From assembly GCA_020747015.1 (NCBI GenBank), contig JAGTJM010000003.1:434001-498000 (forward strand): DNA of 64,000 bases. The letters are read 5' to 3'. The notes beneath the pieces were generated by a model. That model made no database searches. It was not told the origin of the DNA and was given only the letters and a program-made list of their open reading frames with translations. Of this stretch, positions 12,096 to 23,772 are shown piece after piece (position 1 is the stretch's first letter; each line of letters starts with the position of its first letter). This stretch comes from Pyrenochaeta sp. MPI-SDFR-AT-0127. Taxonomy: Eukaryota; Ascomycota; Dothideomycetes; Pleosporales; Cucurbitariaceae. A program made the translations under genes and the position numbers.

Positions 12096-12800
12096 AGTTG
12101 AGCAACGAGATAACAGCCAGGACCACGGCGGGATGAACACTCTTTCCGCATACTTATTTACAAGCTCAACTTTCTCCTGAGGCAGGAGACTTATAACATT
12201 GTCTTTCGCTTCTTTACACCAAAAGTTCAGGATCTTGGCAATATACGGCTGACACGAAGCATCGTGATTCGCCGCCACGCGTTCAGCTCTCGCGATTTCA
12301 GAAGGGCGGGCCACACTGCAAATCTCAACTCGTATGATTTATCGCCTTGTTACCCCTAGAGTCTGGGCTGGAGATAGTGGCGGCGGAGAAATCCGTCCCA
12401 GGGATTAGCAGCAAAGTTATCAAAATTGGAAATTCAAAAGATGTATTTTGCCGACAATTGGTGTACCTGTGAGCAAACCGTAAATCTGAGAGCCTCAAAG
12501 GCAACGATCTATAGCGTCGAAGAGACGCCATCGAACTAGCAGCAGAGTTGAACCAACATTAAAACTCCAGAGCATGCACATGCTTAACCCATAATTGCGA
12601 CACCAAGCCAGCGCCATCTGAAGACGAAGAAGAATGCTGCTATGAGGATGATGATAAGCGCTGGAAATAAAAATATAAAGAAACTCCGAGAACTATACCC
12701 TCTTTGTTTATGCTTGCTCCTATATGCTGTTCCATACAGTCACACCGTGTTGTCAGTGTTACCATCACTCAGGGCACATGGTTCTAAGAACTCGGTGGAA
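12096..12800. other. Intergenic region upstream of the polytopic membrane protein gene
   Basis: About 700 bp between two minus-strand genes. The frame of the membrane-protein first exon continues open for about 70 codons upstream of 12095, so part of this could be 5' coding sequence if an earlier ATG (12314) is used. Nothing else was recognised. Confidence 0.4.
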
Positions 12801-14106
12801 TTACGCTCGAATTCCAGCGCTCCCACTCCATATCTGCTTGCGCAGGCCCAGACCAGTGCCCTTCAGACCTGCAGCAGCCTCTTTGCCGCATCGCCCAGCC
12901 TCAGTACCGGCAGCACCAACCTGGCCTAAGGCTTCGGCATGCCCTGCTTCCTTTCCGACGACATAGCCAGCCGAGAAGCTGAGAGCACTCACGAGGACCA
13001 CAACGCCGGCGCTGACAACCCAAGTAAGTAGCGTGGGGCTGATATCCTCGATAACCGGTCCGCTTTGTCGAGCCTTCTTGACAGCACGACGATCCTTGCT
13101 GCTGCTGCGTGTAGCTGCAGCAGGTGGGCTCGCTTTACGTTTGGCCTTGTCTGAAGGACTGCTACTTGCGGTGCGAGGGGAAGATACTGTCTCCTCTGGA
13201 ACGTCACCCAGGGCGACTGACTCTGGAACCAGACGAAGTGATGTGGGGTCGATTCGAGCGGATGCAGGAGCATTCATACGTGGTTGACCTGGCTTTGGAA
13301 GGCCTCTTACGGCGGCGGCAGCAGATAGGAGGGTGGATAGGCTAGCACGCAGTGCCTCATCGTGGTCTGGTTGATAGGCTGGGGCGATGGCATTGTAAGG
13401 TGTGTGCTGAGGGTAAGACTGCTGCCGCTGTGTTGTAGGTCTTACGTTTCGGCGAGGGGTGTACGCTGTCCCTGATTGCGACCGTATGGCCTGCTGGCTG
13501 TTCGGGTGTGAGAATGCGTTTGGCCTTGGTTGAAACTCTCTTCTAGAGGATCGAGGATAGTTGACAGCGGTTGCATTCTCGTCATCGTCTTCATCATCTT
13601 CCTCTCTCTCTGACATTGTCTCCGACGAAGCGACCGAGTGAGGACTTCGAGAAGAACGCTGCAGTTCGTGCCTCAGTGGTGAGGGACGAATGCCTTCGTT
13701 TGAGGACGTCATGACTCTGTCTGATTCACTCTCGCTCTCCTCATACTCCTCTTGACTACTATTACCCCCTGTACTTGTAATTCTATGCCCTGTGCCTATC
13801 TGGAACTGACCGCCCCCTCGTGCGCGTCTGTTCCGCCTATGCAAGTTCGAATCGTGTTGAACAGTAAGTCCGGTTGTGATTATCTCTTCGGCAGCGGAAG
13901 AGAGCGAGGAAGAAGAAGGTCTTGACTCGATCTCGACCCATGATTCTGTATGGCGATTCACGTCAGCTTCTGTTCGGTGATACTAAGATGCCACACTACC
14001 ATGATGATAGAGGGGTAAAGGGGAACAGGATAGAAAGGTATAGGTAGAACTACGTACCTTCTGAATGCTGCCTGGAGGGCGACAAGATATTTCGTGAAGG
14101 CGCCAT
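12801..14106 (-). CDS. Disordered protein with one C-terminal membrane segment, unknown function
   Basis: Two exons: 14106-14058 (MAPSRNILSPSRQHSE) and 13945-12801; 397 aa. The first exon was chosen because a GTACGT donor and a TACAG acceptor join it in phase to EESWVEIESRPSSSS. Residues up to about 310 are low complexity, rich in Ser, Arg, Glu and Pro, with an acidic EREEDDEDDDENAT run and a basic KDRRAVKKARQSG patch. Near the C-terminus WVVSAGVVVLVSALSFSAGY is a single hydrophobic helix, followed by a Gly/Ala-rich tail. This suggests a membrane-anchored protein with a long cytosolic region. No known domain was seen. It lies tandem with neighbours on the same strand. Confidence 0.75.
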
Positions 14107-15400
14107 GCTTTGTTCCTGATAATGTGTTTCCTCAGCCGCTCCAGTTTGCCTTGCTGGTCGCGATCGGTGGTGGTCGTGCATCGTCTTGTTTCCTGGTCAC
14201 AAGGTTGTGACGCCCAATATAACACAGCTCTTGCGAGGTCGGTCTTCCAAGGTATGTTCTCGCAAGCTCACACCACGTCAAGGACGGTGGTGGAGAGATA
14301 TGCGCTCAAGTGGACCCCCAAAGGACCGTTCCGATCTCGGTTCTTTGTTTGAGTCGCAGTGCCCACAGCTTCGGAATCTGAGGAGAGCGGGCGAGTGCTG
14401 CGGACCGATAGCAGGACGGGCGTCTCAGAGATAGGACACCACGTCTGGGTTTTCGTCACCCCGTCTACTCGTTGTAGTAAACGCAGCTGGAGATAGGACT
14501 AAGCCCGCTGGCTGGCGCGATGGGAAAGGCTGGCTTTCCGGTCCGGCGCACGGCCTCTGGCTGGCTGCAATGACGTCTCGGCGGGGAGCGTGGATCTGGA
14601 TCTGGAGTCGTATTTGGTGGGGCGTGGAAAACGAGAGCGGAGCGAGAATCCCAGAAGGATGCCAAAGTAATGCCAGAAGAGGACGGAGGGAGTCAATATC
14701 AAAGTCAAGGCAAAGGATGACGGATGTCCGTTCCTGGCCCCGTGTGCTGGCGTATGCTGCAGCCCGGCAGTGGTCACGTTGGCCAAATAGCGGTGGGTGA
14801 AGGTGGTGGACGAATCACAGGCCGCCCACCCAAGGCTGAGCAGTCTAGAGTGTGCTCACCTGCCTGCGTTCGAGACATGTATATGTATGTCCTGTGGTCG
14901 CCTGCCCTTGATATGTTGCTCTCGAGACACGGCTACGCAACCTTTTCGTTTCTCGCTGGCTCTATGTCTACTCTTAAAGTTCCACGCCCAGCGTCATGCT
15001 ACGGTCTCCGCCGCGTCCTGGCTTACTTGTAGCACAATCATGTATCACGTCATCAGCATCTTCATAAAACGAGTCAGGAGCCCCAAGTAGAGATCGTGGC
15101 TATAATGCGACGTGTCAAGAAAATCATGCTGGGTAGTGACTAATTTGAATATTGTTCGGGAACGCAACGACTTACTTTTCGCTGGTGACCCACTCTCCTG
15201 TTGTCCATGGTAAATATGATACAGTACATGCTACCAAACTGCGCCGAGAAGATGTGACCACAAACATGGTAAACTTGTACGCATATGGGTATTATAGCAA
15301 ATCCATAAATCGATATCACAACGCATATGAAATCCAAAAGGGCGCGAGAAATCGTACCGGCGATGCTCATGCAGATCGTGTACCTTTTTGGTCCGGATGG
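14107..15400. other. Intergenic region
   Basis: About 1.3 kb between two minus-strand genes. It should hold the promoter of the disordered membrane-anchored protein and the 3' flank of the GT34 gene. Openings on both strands have no domain content. Nothing else was recognised. Confidence 0.5.
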
Positions 15401-16837
15401 TTACGCCTTCTTCTTTTCATCCTTCTTCTTGCCCTTGAAGAAGTCGCTAATGCCGTCCTTGAACTTCTCCCAAGGGTTTCTGTTTAAATGGTTGCTGAGT
15501 TGGCGATAGTTGTACATCTCAGCCCAGCAGTCGCGGCCCCACTCGCAGCCCGCCATGTTGACAAGAAAGTCCCTGTCCTTCTCTGAATAGTGAATGTTTG
15601 GGTCGTCACCCTTCTCCCCGCAAGCGCCAGGTGGGAAACTCATGATCTGGCGTTGCTGGATGAAGGCAACATGTGGGCGTATCCAGGGCTGATTCTGGTA
15701 CATGTACTCGAAGGCATCCTGCTCCTTGTGTTCCCACTCCATATGTTTTTGTTCGTAACCGACAGGATCCCACCATATATCCAGCAGGCGGTCGGTCCAC
15801 ACACTTCTTCTTACCATGAACGATCCTAAATTGAAACCACCACAATCCTGGGGAATCAACATGTTGATTGAATCAGCCTTTCCATCCCCAACCGCTGAGC
15901 GGGTTTCAGGATCCAGATACTCGTCCGTCAGAGGATGTGTAATATTTAGCGGATTGTATACGTTGATATCGCGGTACGTTATCTCCTGAATGCGCTTGAA
16001 GATGTGCTTTTGCAGAGAGTAGGTCGGCTCCATAATGAACGTGTTCGTGTCCAGCCACCAAAACCTGCGATATGTCAGTCATTATAAGACACTCTCCGAG
16101 GTGCACATACCACTCAGCATGCGGGTATTTGCGCATAGCATTCCGAATCGTATCCACTTTCTCCCAGCTTTCCCTCCACTCATGGGCGTAGCGCTTCTTT
16201 GTGCTCATGTCTACGATCTCCAAATCATAGCCCCACTTCTTTGTATATTTCTTCTTGTTTTTGACGCTGTCTCTCTCGATCGCCCACTCACGAGGGCCTT
16301 TCCATTCCATCACACCTCCGCCCTGATTCGCCGCGAGGATGACGACGTATTTGCTACCGCCGCCGAATACAGAGGACCGCCTGTACATCCGGTGTAGAGC
16401 TACGAATGTCAGTAGGGATATGCAACTACACATTGGTGTAACTTACGTGTTACGTAGAAAATAATGATGCTAAGAAAGATGAACAATATCACTCCCACTG
16501 ATCTTCTTAGACGCCAAATGTTCCATCCAATGCGATTAAGCAATTGCATGACTTTGTTGCCTTGGTGCCGTCCCCGGCCTAGTTTTTCCTTCTCGCCGTA
16601 GCTGAAGGGCAGACTTGTGGATATCCTTCGAAAATGCTTGCCAAAAAAGCCCTGATTCCTTGGAGTGAATCCATTGTGCCCTTTGACTTCAGCACTCCGC
16701 GCCTGGGCGGATGCCCAAGTGACGTTGTGTGATGATGATCCATTGGCAAAAGGACTAGTCCGTCCGCCCGTATCATATGGAGTATTGAGGCCTGGACTTG
16801 ACCATCCTCCAGCCCGAGGAGAAGGCGACCTCGACAT
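15401..16837 (-). CDS. Glycosyltransferase family 34 alpha-mannosyltransferase, Mnn10/Mnn11-like
   Basis: Golgi type II membrane enzyme expected to add alpha-1,6-mannose to N-glycans as part of a mannan polymerase complex. Exons: 16837-16447, 16399-16111 and 16064-15401; 447 aa from the first in-frame ATG. Features: a cytosolic Ser/Pro-rich N-terminus, a membrane helix (SVGVILFIFLSIIIFYVT) just before intron 1, then YVVILAANQGGGVMEWKGP, REWAIERDSV, WLDTNTFIMEP across intron 2 (the position of the family DxD motif), PQDCGGFNLGSFMVRRS and WEHKEQDAFEYMY. The C-terminus is a Lys-rich tail. The frame is open and coding-like upstream to about 17083 but has no ATG there, so the true start may be in an undetected 5' exon. 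Confidence 0.87.
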
Positions 16838-18847
16838 GTCGAGAAGACCTGGTGTGCCGGGAATTGTGGGTAGGCCGTCGCCCGAGGAGCGGCCTGAGAG
16901 ACCGCTGGTTGTGCCTAACCTGCTTCGTGCCTCTGCGATGTCGGGGAGGTTGAGATTGAGGTTTGGCAGTTGCTTCGCAGCAGATGAGCGCCTCCGGCGT
17001 TGGCCTGCTGAACCGGAGAAGGAAGATTGAGAAGCCAGCGTGACTTTATCGGGGTGGAGATGGTGCGCGGAATGTAAGACCAACGGCCGCGCGTGGCTTT
17101 GTGACAGCCGTTCCGCAATGCTGGAACTGCAGCCGTTATAGCAAAAAGATTATAGCAGCCGTTATAGCAGCCCACCAAACTATCGACTGCTCAACGGGCG
17201 TGGCACCGCAGAAGCAAGGTGTCGAGAGTCGATGAAGACAGCTGGCGGCGAGGTGCAACTTCTCCAACAGTGCAGCAAGGCGGTCACACTTGAGCGGGAA
17301 GGGAGCGTCGAGGTGGATGCGGTGTAACGCCGAAAGGTTGCTGATGTTCGAAGGCGCTTGTCAGGGTGAAGGACAACCAGGCACGATATTCCTGCAGCAT
17401 GCAGGAAAGGGAGCCCAGCAGAAAAGGAGCTACTTGTCGATAACAAAATTGCCGTATTGAGCTCGCTGCTTGGCGCCGTCTAATCATTAGGAAGAATTCG
17501 AAAGGAGTTGCGAATTTGACCCTGACTAGTAACAAGATCCACCTGTCCTTGCGCGCACACCAGCCCGCCACAGCATCATCTCTGCCTCTGCGAATCGCAA
17601 TCAGCTAGCTTCAGAAGCTGATGAGGCTCAAAATCAGCAGACTAGCAGCCGTAGATGCAAATCGGAAGGATTAGTAGCACATCGTATTAATAGTTCGTGT
17701 TCGGGTAGCCGCATCAGATACCATTGTAGCTGCAGTGAAATTATCGTCAACAGGCATGTCAGCGAGGCGCCGACAGTAGCTGTCAAGAGTCATTGTTACG
17801 TTCACTCATGGTAAGAACAGTAGATTGAGTCTCCACAACTCCCCCCAAGTGGGCTCTCGACTCCCAGGTTGGAAACAGGGCGCTCAACCGGAGCATCGCC
17901 GCCCAAGCTCCATAGGGACACTGCCCGAACTTTATCAGCAACCCAGCAATGGACAACAATGCGGTCCGAATGTCATGCATATTTCATCTCCAAAGGTTCG
18001 TCCAAGAGTCAAGGTCGGCGCATGGAGGCCGCGGCCACAAACGGCTAAGGTGGGCTCCTTGGCGGTGCTCTTTCTGAGCCAACGGTTGGTGGCTTCTGTA
18101 AGTGAACTGGCGCTTAGCTGTGCTGCTTCTCACACCTCACTGGCTCAATCCCACATTGGGCCGGCCACGACATCCAGCTCCGCCTCGAGAGCGTCTCAGA
18201 TCTCGCCTCGCGTTGTACATTTCCACTTCAGCGAATCTTGGGCGGTTACTGAGCCTCGAGCCCGGAAGATGGCGCCCACTACGAAGCAGACGTGCCCCTC
18301 TGCGTCCAATCACTTGTGCTCTCTACCCATCCAGAACTCTTTCCGCAACCAACAGGCCTTCACCCAAGCCAACGTGACCGGCGCCTCTGGCAAATTACAG
18401 GGCAGAACAGAGAACTGGATGAAGGAGCTATGCAACATGCGGTATGGTAGGTAGGCGGCAATGCAATTGACGTTCTACCACAGATATGGGGTCGCGTGTC
18501 CGCGCAAGAGCCTCACAATTCTCCTTTTGTTTGCCTGTTCCTTCCACCTCACTTCTTTGTTCTGTTCTGTACCTTCACACTGCTCTTACTTCCGTTTTGT
18601 GCTATTTCTTTTGTTCATGTGTGTTGCACTAGCGTAAAAGTTTTGACCCTTGTCTCTATCACCACCAAAGAGCCATAGCAACAACAGCAACGCCTCAAAC
18701 GAGTTTCTGTTTCAGTTCTGGGTACACGACAGGCACAAAGCGCTTTTCATGAGATGCTGCCTTGACCACGCTCATACAATCTCCCACTTTCGTTTCAATT
18801 CACTCAACATTCTACCGATATAGAATCAAGACGGAGAGAGTTCGATT
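16838..18847. promoter_or_regulatory. Divergent intergenic region GT34 gene / single-pass membrane protein gene
   Basis: About 2 kb between divergently transcribed genes, so it should carry both promoters. The first ~250 bp (to about 17083) is probably coding or 5' UTR of the GT34 gene. A plus-strand frame at 17825-18454 has no domain and was not called. A pyrimidine-rich stretch (about 18520-18660) precedes the plus-strand gene. Confidence 0.45.
17129..17172. repeat. Short direct repeat GCAGCCGTTATAGCA (two copies plus partial)
   Basis: Two identical 15-bp copies start at 17129 and 17155 (26-bp spacing), and the TTATAGCAGCC half also occurs at the end of the array. It lies just upstream of the open 5' frame of the GT34 gene, in its likely leader or promoter. 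Function unknown. Confidence 0.6.
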
Positions 18848-21800
18848 ATGAACACCGCAAGATCCGGCACATTCGGCCGGCAACCACCCAATAATATGTC
18901 AAGAACGATGAATACCAACACTACGAACCCAACAAATAAAATAAATATCGGGCAGGACCCGTTTTTTTACCAGAATAATCGAGACGAGCAAATCTTGGTA
19001 CAGTTCGACGCAGATTTCGACGACACATTTACCGAACAACGAGAAAAAGAAAACCAACTTGCTTCCCGAAGACCAACAACAAAGCGTAATTCGAAGTCGT
19101 ATGCGGCACGTATATCCCGGCAGAGAAGTCGAAGGCGAGATTTTCTGGGCAGGCAGGCCAAACCGGGTATTACGGTCGATACAAGCTTCACGAGGCATAG
19201 AGGCACTGCGCCTCACCAAGTGTTTCCCCAGGATGATGAGAGACACGGTGGGTTAAGCCGAAAGCACAGTTGGTTTAGCGTAGGAAGAGCGTCAACCAAG
19301 AACAAGGGTTTAGGCATCACCAAAGGCACTCCTCAGCCAGAGGTTACACATAGACACAAACCCAGCATCGACCGCAATGAGCCTATGACTGCCGCCTCGT
19401 TAACACCGGGCAGCAAAACTTGGCAGGATATTTCGCCCTGGGATCGACGCATCCCGATCGGCATCTCTGTCCCCACAGACAGCATATCTGACTTCAGCTC
19501 GTACCAAGGAGGCCGACAGCGAGCTGGAAGCGAGGCAACTCTAGTCACGCCAAGCATAGTTATCACTCCTGCCGCGGCGATGCAATCGGTTTGGTCGCCA
19601 GATACGCCTTTCACTGAGTCGGACTACACCCCCAGTATCTACTCCCGCAATCCCTTTAGCACCGCCAATCCTGATGTACCTCCGGTTCCTGCACTTCCAG
19701 CTGGAATTTCAACGTCTTCCGGTGCTTACAAGAGCACCCAAGTACACCCAGACACACATACAGGCCACACCAGGAACGACACACTTGATTCTGCAGGGAC
19801 TGCGTTCGAAGAGGACGATGATTCCAAGAGAAAAGATCGCATCATGTCTTCTAGCACCATTTTCGAAGAAGATGATACGCCTCTACAGGGAAAGACTATT
19901 GAGACGTCACTAGCTCTTGACACCTCGATAGTACCAACACCGCGACGCTCGCAAGGATGGTGGAATGTGATCACTACGCCATTTGTGACAACACCCAACA
20001 CCGCAACGTGGCCCAGAAACGGCCGCAACAGCGACCGCACACCTGATATGCCAATGTTGCCTACTCAGTATTATACGAGTCAAGATGCACCAGCATCTCC
20101 ATCGACCTATACCTGGTCAGCATCAGATTCTGCCTCAATGCAACCTTCGGTAGCCACTGCGGTCACTACTCCAGAGACCAACCAAGTTGAGCGATCGTTT
20201 ATGGGCCTACAAAAGAGCAATCCTTCTACGGTCGAGAATCACGGTAGTGCCAATAGTGCAAGCAATGCTTTAGCGAGCACAAATCATCAACCAATGCACC
20301 AAGCAACAGCTACTATCGATCGAAATGTGACTTCACCGCTATCAGCGATGTCTGCTTCGCCCATTGTAAGCACAGCGGCTATTGGTACGGTCCTGATGCC
20401 TCGCCAAGTAGAAGAACAACCTCGGAACATCAACATCAACATCGAACTGCAAGACAGGCGTCCGATCGTCAGCAGTCAAACGGTTGGGGCCAGGGACCCA
20501 TCAGTCGTACAGCACGTGTACACTTCCGCGCCAGCACATGAATTGAAAAGCGTAGAATCGTTTACATCTAAGCCCAACCATTCACAACAGAATCTCCCAA
20601 CCTTTGCTCCACCCCCCACTTTCGCGCAGAAAGGCTCCCACTTCAGTTACGACAAAATCAGCCGGTCTAGCTCACCGGCGTCTACTCCTGACCTCAAAGC
20701 ACCAAAGAAGCATCGTAAAGTCTGTGACCCTATGAGTCTTCTACCATTCGGCAAACGGAAGCATCAGAAGCACCAAGATGGAAAGGAAGAGAAAAAGAAG
20801 AAAAGGGGCAAATGTTTCTGGGGCTGCTGCTGTTGCCTTGCATTCTTCATTCTCCTAGCCATCCTAATACCAGTAGTTGTTGTGCTCACCAGAAGGAGCA
20901 GCAAAACATCGACTCCAACGCAGCCAGATCAAGATGTCAGTAACCAGTGGCTCAATCTCCCTAACCATCCTCCCATCCCCACCGGTATATCGACTATCGC
21001 GCAGCCTGAGGCGGTAGATGAGGAGAGCGGGTGTGTTGCGCCGACAACCCTGTGGAGTTGTGCACTCCCCAAGGAACTCCAGGCATCAGTCAAGCCGAAC
21101 AAGCCCGACCAGCCAAACTTCAAAATCCAAATCACCTTTGAGAATGGCACTGCCGCAGAATTACCAAAACGAGCTGCACACCCTGTGTCGGCGGGCGCCC
21201 TCATCCGGTCACGGTTGCTTCAAATGCGTGCTGTTCTTACGCCATCACCGAGTCCTCCAAGTGAGGCTGAAATGAACTTCTTGGGAAAAACAACCGATGG
21301 AAACTCAGCCCCTTTTGAAGGCGAAGATACCCCACTGTTTGCCACCTTTCAAGATCCGCAAGGTAGCTCGTCTCGTCAAGTGAAGCGGGCTGATCCCACT
21401 GACCCGACCAACATCACTGCTGTGATCCCGCCGCCAATGTTGAGCTCTGACGGTACTGCCGCACCAGCCAATCTTCTCCCGTTTCCTTCAGCACAACCCC
21501 TCAGGCTTTACAATCGCGGGAAAGAAAACGAGTATTACGGCTTCTACACCTACTTTGATCGTTCCATCTTCCTGAAGCAGATCAATGGCACCAATCGTGG
21601 AGGAAATCCCGCAGACACTGATGGGGGGAGCACCAAGGACGCTGCCAACATGAGATGCACATATTCCGAGACGCGATTCCTAGTTCAAATCTGGACACAA
21701 AGTGAAAAGAGTAAGCCATTACTACAAAACTCTGCTTCCAATGCATCGGACGTCTTCAAACGTCCAGGCACTTTCCCATACCCAGTCACCATTACCATCG

Positions 21801-22021
21801 ACCGCCACGGTGGAAACGCAGCAAAGAAAAACCTATACTGCTACGAGATTGAGAGCGATGGCACCATCAAAAACGAACCTTCGAAACGATTCTTCCAGTT
21901 TGAGGACCGTGCATTTGGGGGAAACCTTGTGAACGGTACTCAAGGCCGTGGAGTTGTGACTGGCCCCATCGATGGAGGAACGGGAGGCTGCCGCTGTCAG
22001 TGGCAGAACTGGCTCGACTAA
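18848..22021 (+). CDS. Large single-pass membrane protein with disordered cytosolic half and extracellular domain
   Basis: Single exon, 1,057 aa, starting MNTARSGTFGRQPPNNMSRT. Residues about 1-630 are low complexity (Ser, Thr, Pro, Asn) with acidic patches such as FEEDDDSKRKDR. A strongly basic stretch (KHRKVCDPMSLLPFGKRKH, KEEKKKKRGK) leads into CFWGCCCCLAFFILLAI, a membrane helix at about residue 655-682, with a cysteine cluster that could be palmitoylated. The remaining ~375 residues contain NxS/T sites and conserved-looking segments (SGCVAPTTLWSCALPKE, YYGFYTYFDRSIFL, GGCRCQWQNWLD at the end), suggesting a folded extracellular domain. Similar fungal proteins exist under various names, but I cannot name a function. 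By charge, the N-terminus should be cytosolic. Confidence 0.85.
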   Translation: MNTARSGTFGRQPPNNMSRTMNTNTTNPTNKINIGQDPFFYQNNRDEQILVQFDADFDDTFTEQREKENQLASRRPTTKRNSKSYAARISRQRSRRRDFLGRQAKPGITVDTSFTRHRGTAPHQVFPQDDERHGGLSRKHSWFSVGRASTKNKGLGITKGTPQPEVTHRHKPSIDRNEPMTAASLTPGSKTWQDISPWDRRIPIGISVPTDSISDFSSYQGGRQRAGSEATLVTPSIVITPAAAMQSVWSPDTPFTESDYTPSIYSRNPFSTANPDVPPVPALPAGISTSSGAYKSTQVHPDTHTGHTRNDTLDSAGTAFEEDDDSKRKDRIMSSSTIFEEDDTPLQGKTIETSLALDTSIVPTPRRSQGWWNVITTPFVTTPNTATWPRNGRNSDRTPDMPMLPTQYYTSQDAPASPSTYTWSASDSASMQPSVATAVTTPETNQVERSFMGLQKSNPSTVENHGSANSASNALASTNHQPMHQATATIDRNVTSPLSAMSASPIVSTAAIGTVLMPRQVEEQPRNININIELQDRRPIVSSQTVGARDPSVVQHVYTSAPAHELKSVESFTSKPNHSQQNLPTFAPPPTFAQKGSHFSYDKISRSSSPASTPDLKAPKKHRKVCDPMSLLPFGKRKHQKHQDGKEEKKKKRGKCFWGCCCCLAFFILLAILIPVVVVLTRRSSKTSTPTQPDQDVSNQWLNLPNHPPIPTGISTIAQPEAVDEESGCVAPTTLWSCALPKELQASVKPNKPDQPNFKIQITFENGTAAELPKRAAHPVSAGALIRSRLLQMRAVLTPSPSPPSEAEMNFLGKTTDGNSAPFEGEDTPLFATFQDPQGSSSRQVKRADPTDPTNITAVIPPPMLSSDGTAAPANLLPFPSAQPLRLYNRGKENEYYGFYTYFDRSIFLKQINGTNRGGNPADTDGGSTKDAANMRCTYSETRFLVQIWTQSEKSKPLLQNSASNASDVFKRPGTFPYPVTITIDRHGGNAAKKNLYCYEIESDGTIKNEPSKRFFQFEDRAFGGNLVNGTQGRGVVTGPIDGGTGGCRCQWQNWLD

Positions 22022-23772
22022 TGTGTTTGCCAATTTCAATTAAGTTCAATTGGTTTTTTTGGTTTGTGCAATAAACATTTACATTGGGCGGAGTTTTGCA
22101 TAGCGTTGGGCTTTTATGGCAGCATTACATCCGCACAGGTATTACCTTATGTCCGTTTCAATCTCTGTCAGCATAGCATGTCGGCGACATGTATAGTACG
22201 CTTTTAATACGCAACCACTGGATGGATTCATGTATAAAGTACCTTTGGTTTTACATAGACCCATACTTAATAAGAATGAGCATCCATAATCATCACTGGC
22301 ACTCGGTCGTCAACCCTCGTGAGCAACTCGAGGACTTATCTTCAGCTAATGACACCGACTATGTTGGTGTGCGTAATTTTGAAGAGGATTGGCAATGACA
22401 GGGTGTCGCAGGTATACGAAGGCGCGGTGAAATGTTTCCAAAAGAGAGGGATCTACGAAACATCCCGAATATCCCTTGTTGCATGACAGCCATCAAGCGG
22501 GCTGAGGGTCAAGCGGCCAGCAGCAAGATGCATAATGTCATTTCAAATGCACATCAAATTGGGTGTCGCGGTGTGGTTGGGGGATCCGTGGTGACAGCGT
22601 GTGGGTGCTCCGCAAAATAAGGCGAAGATCGATTCGCTGGTGCCAGCTAGCGCCCCTGTTACATATGCTTGGCTAGACCGTGGGACGCTTTAGGCTACTC
22701 AGTCGCGGCCCCTGCCACGGATTCTTGGCGAGAGGCACGTTTCTCCATACGGCCCTCTGATTGGCCGTAGTTTACTTCATCCTCTGAAGACCTTTCATGC
22801 CAACAGCAACGACGACACGGCAGCACCGCGTCAATGGCGCGGCTTGGCTGTCTGAATTTTTGGGCTGACGCCATGCTTTCCAAGATGTGTGCTTGGATTG
22901 CTTGTCTCCCCTTGGCCTCTCAGCAACGCCACGTCCCGAAATCTTCAGACATGTCGAGGGTCTGGGGAGGAGCAGAATTCTGGGGAAAGCGCCGCCCAAA
23001 GGCCATAAAGCAGATGAGTTTGCACCGAGCGGAGCAAGATACGAGGTGCATGCGTCGAATTGCACTAGGCTTAGGCCTTGTCCGGCAACCACTGCGCCTT
23101 CTGACTGGAGGATTGACTGTCGCGTGAGCTCTTGCCCGACTAGGTGGGGAAGCAAAACTTTACCATCTCGCGTCCGAATACCCGCCGGAGGTGTCCGTTT
23201 GTACGCTAGACTTGTCTATTGGACCCTTATATAAACAGGATGGCCTACTTTTTGTCGTGGGTAGCTTCATTCTTCGAGTTTGCACACTCGTTGTGCTCCT
23301 GCCTTGTCGTGCCTTTCCCTTGACTTTAGAGTTCGGCAGCCAGGACCATCCTCGAACCCAAAAGGCCCGCCACGCTTCACTTAAAAAAGTATAAGCCCAC
23401 AATCGCCCACACAGACTTTCGTCTTCAAAGGGTAACGCTGTCTTCGGAACACCCGGCTGTAATAGACGCTATCACTATCATCTGTCATTATTCCCCTCAG
23501 AAGTCTCTCGGCCACTCGCATAAGCTTCCGTTGAAACGTGCCTCACATCGGCGTCGCTTCTGGTATCGTTGCAGCACACCTTAGTAACGTTTCGACGCTC
23601 CACTTGAGGACAACGTCATCGAACGGCCGCGGGACGCAACCTTCTTGGGAGACTGTCAAGCACATATAAGCTACAGCTTCGGCCTGACAGACCAAGCATT
23701 GTGTTACGATAATAATTCACCAACACACTCCAGGCTGAACGCATCGACTTGCTAGTCATTGCCTTTGCAATT
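22022..23772. promoter_or_regulatory. Intergenic region, promoter of the MFS transporter
   Basis: About 1.75 kb between two plus-strand genes. TATA-like sequences occur at about 23225-23232 (TTATATAA) and 23663-23669 (CATATAAG); the second is about 105 bp before the transporter ATG and is the better promoter candidate. No coding sequence or RNA gene was recognised. Confidence 0.45.

Noticed and set aside
13840..13860. tRNA B-box-like GTTCGAATC sequence
   Set aside because: It lies within a coding exon and no matching A box or cloverleaf can be drawn. Similar GTTCGA matches elsewhere also fail.
17825..18454. 209-codon plus-strand frame in the GT34 / membrane protein intergenic region
   Set aside because: Composition is unlike neighbouring genes and no domain, splice context or conserved motif is visible.
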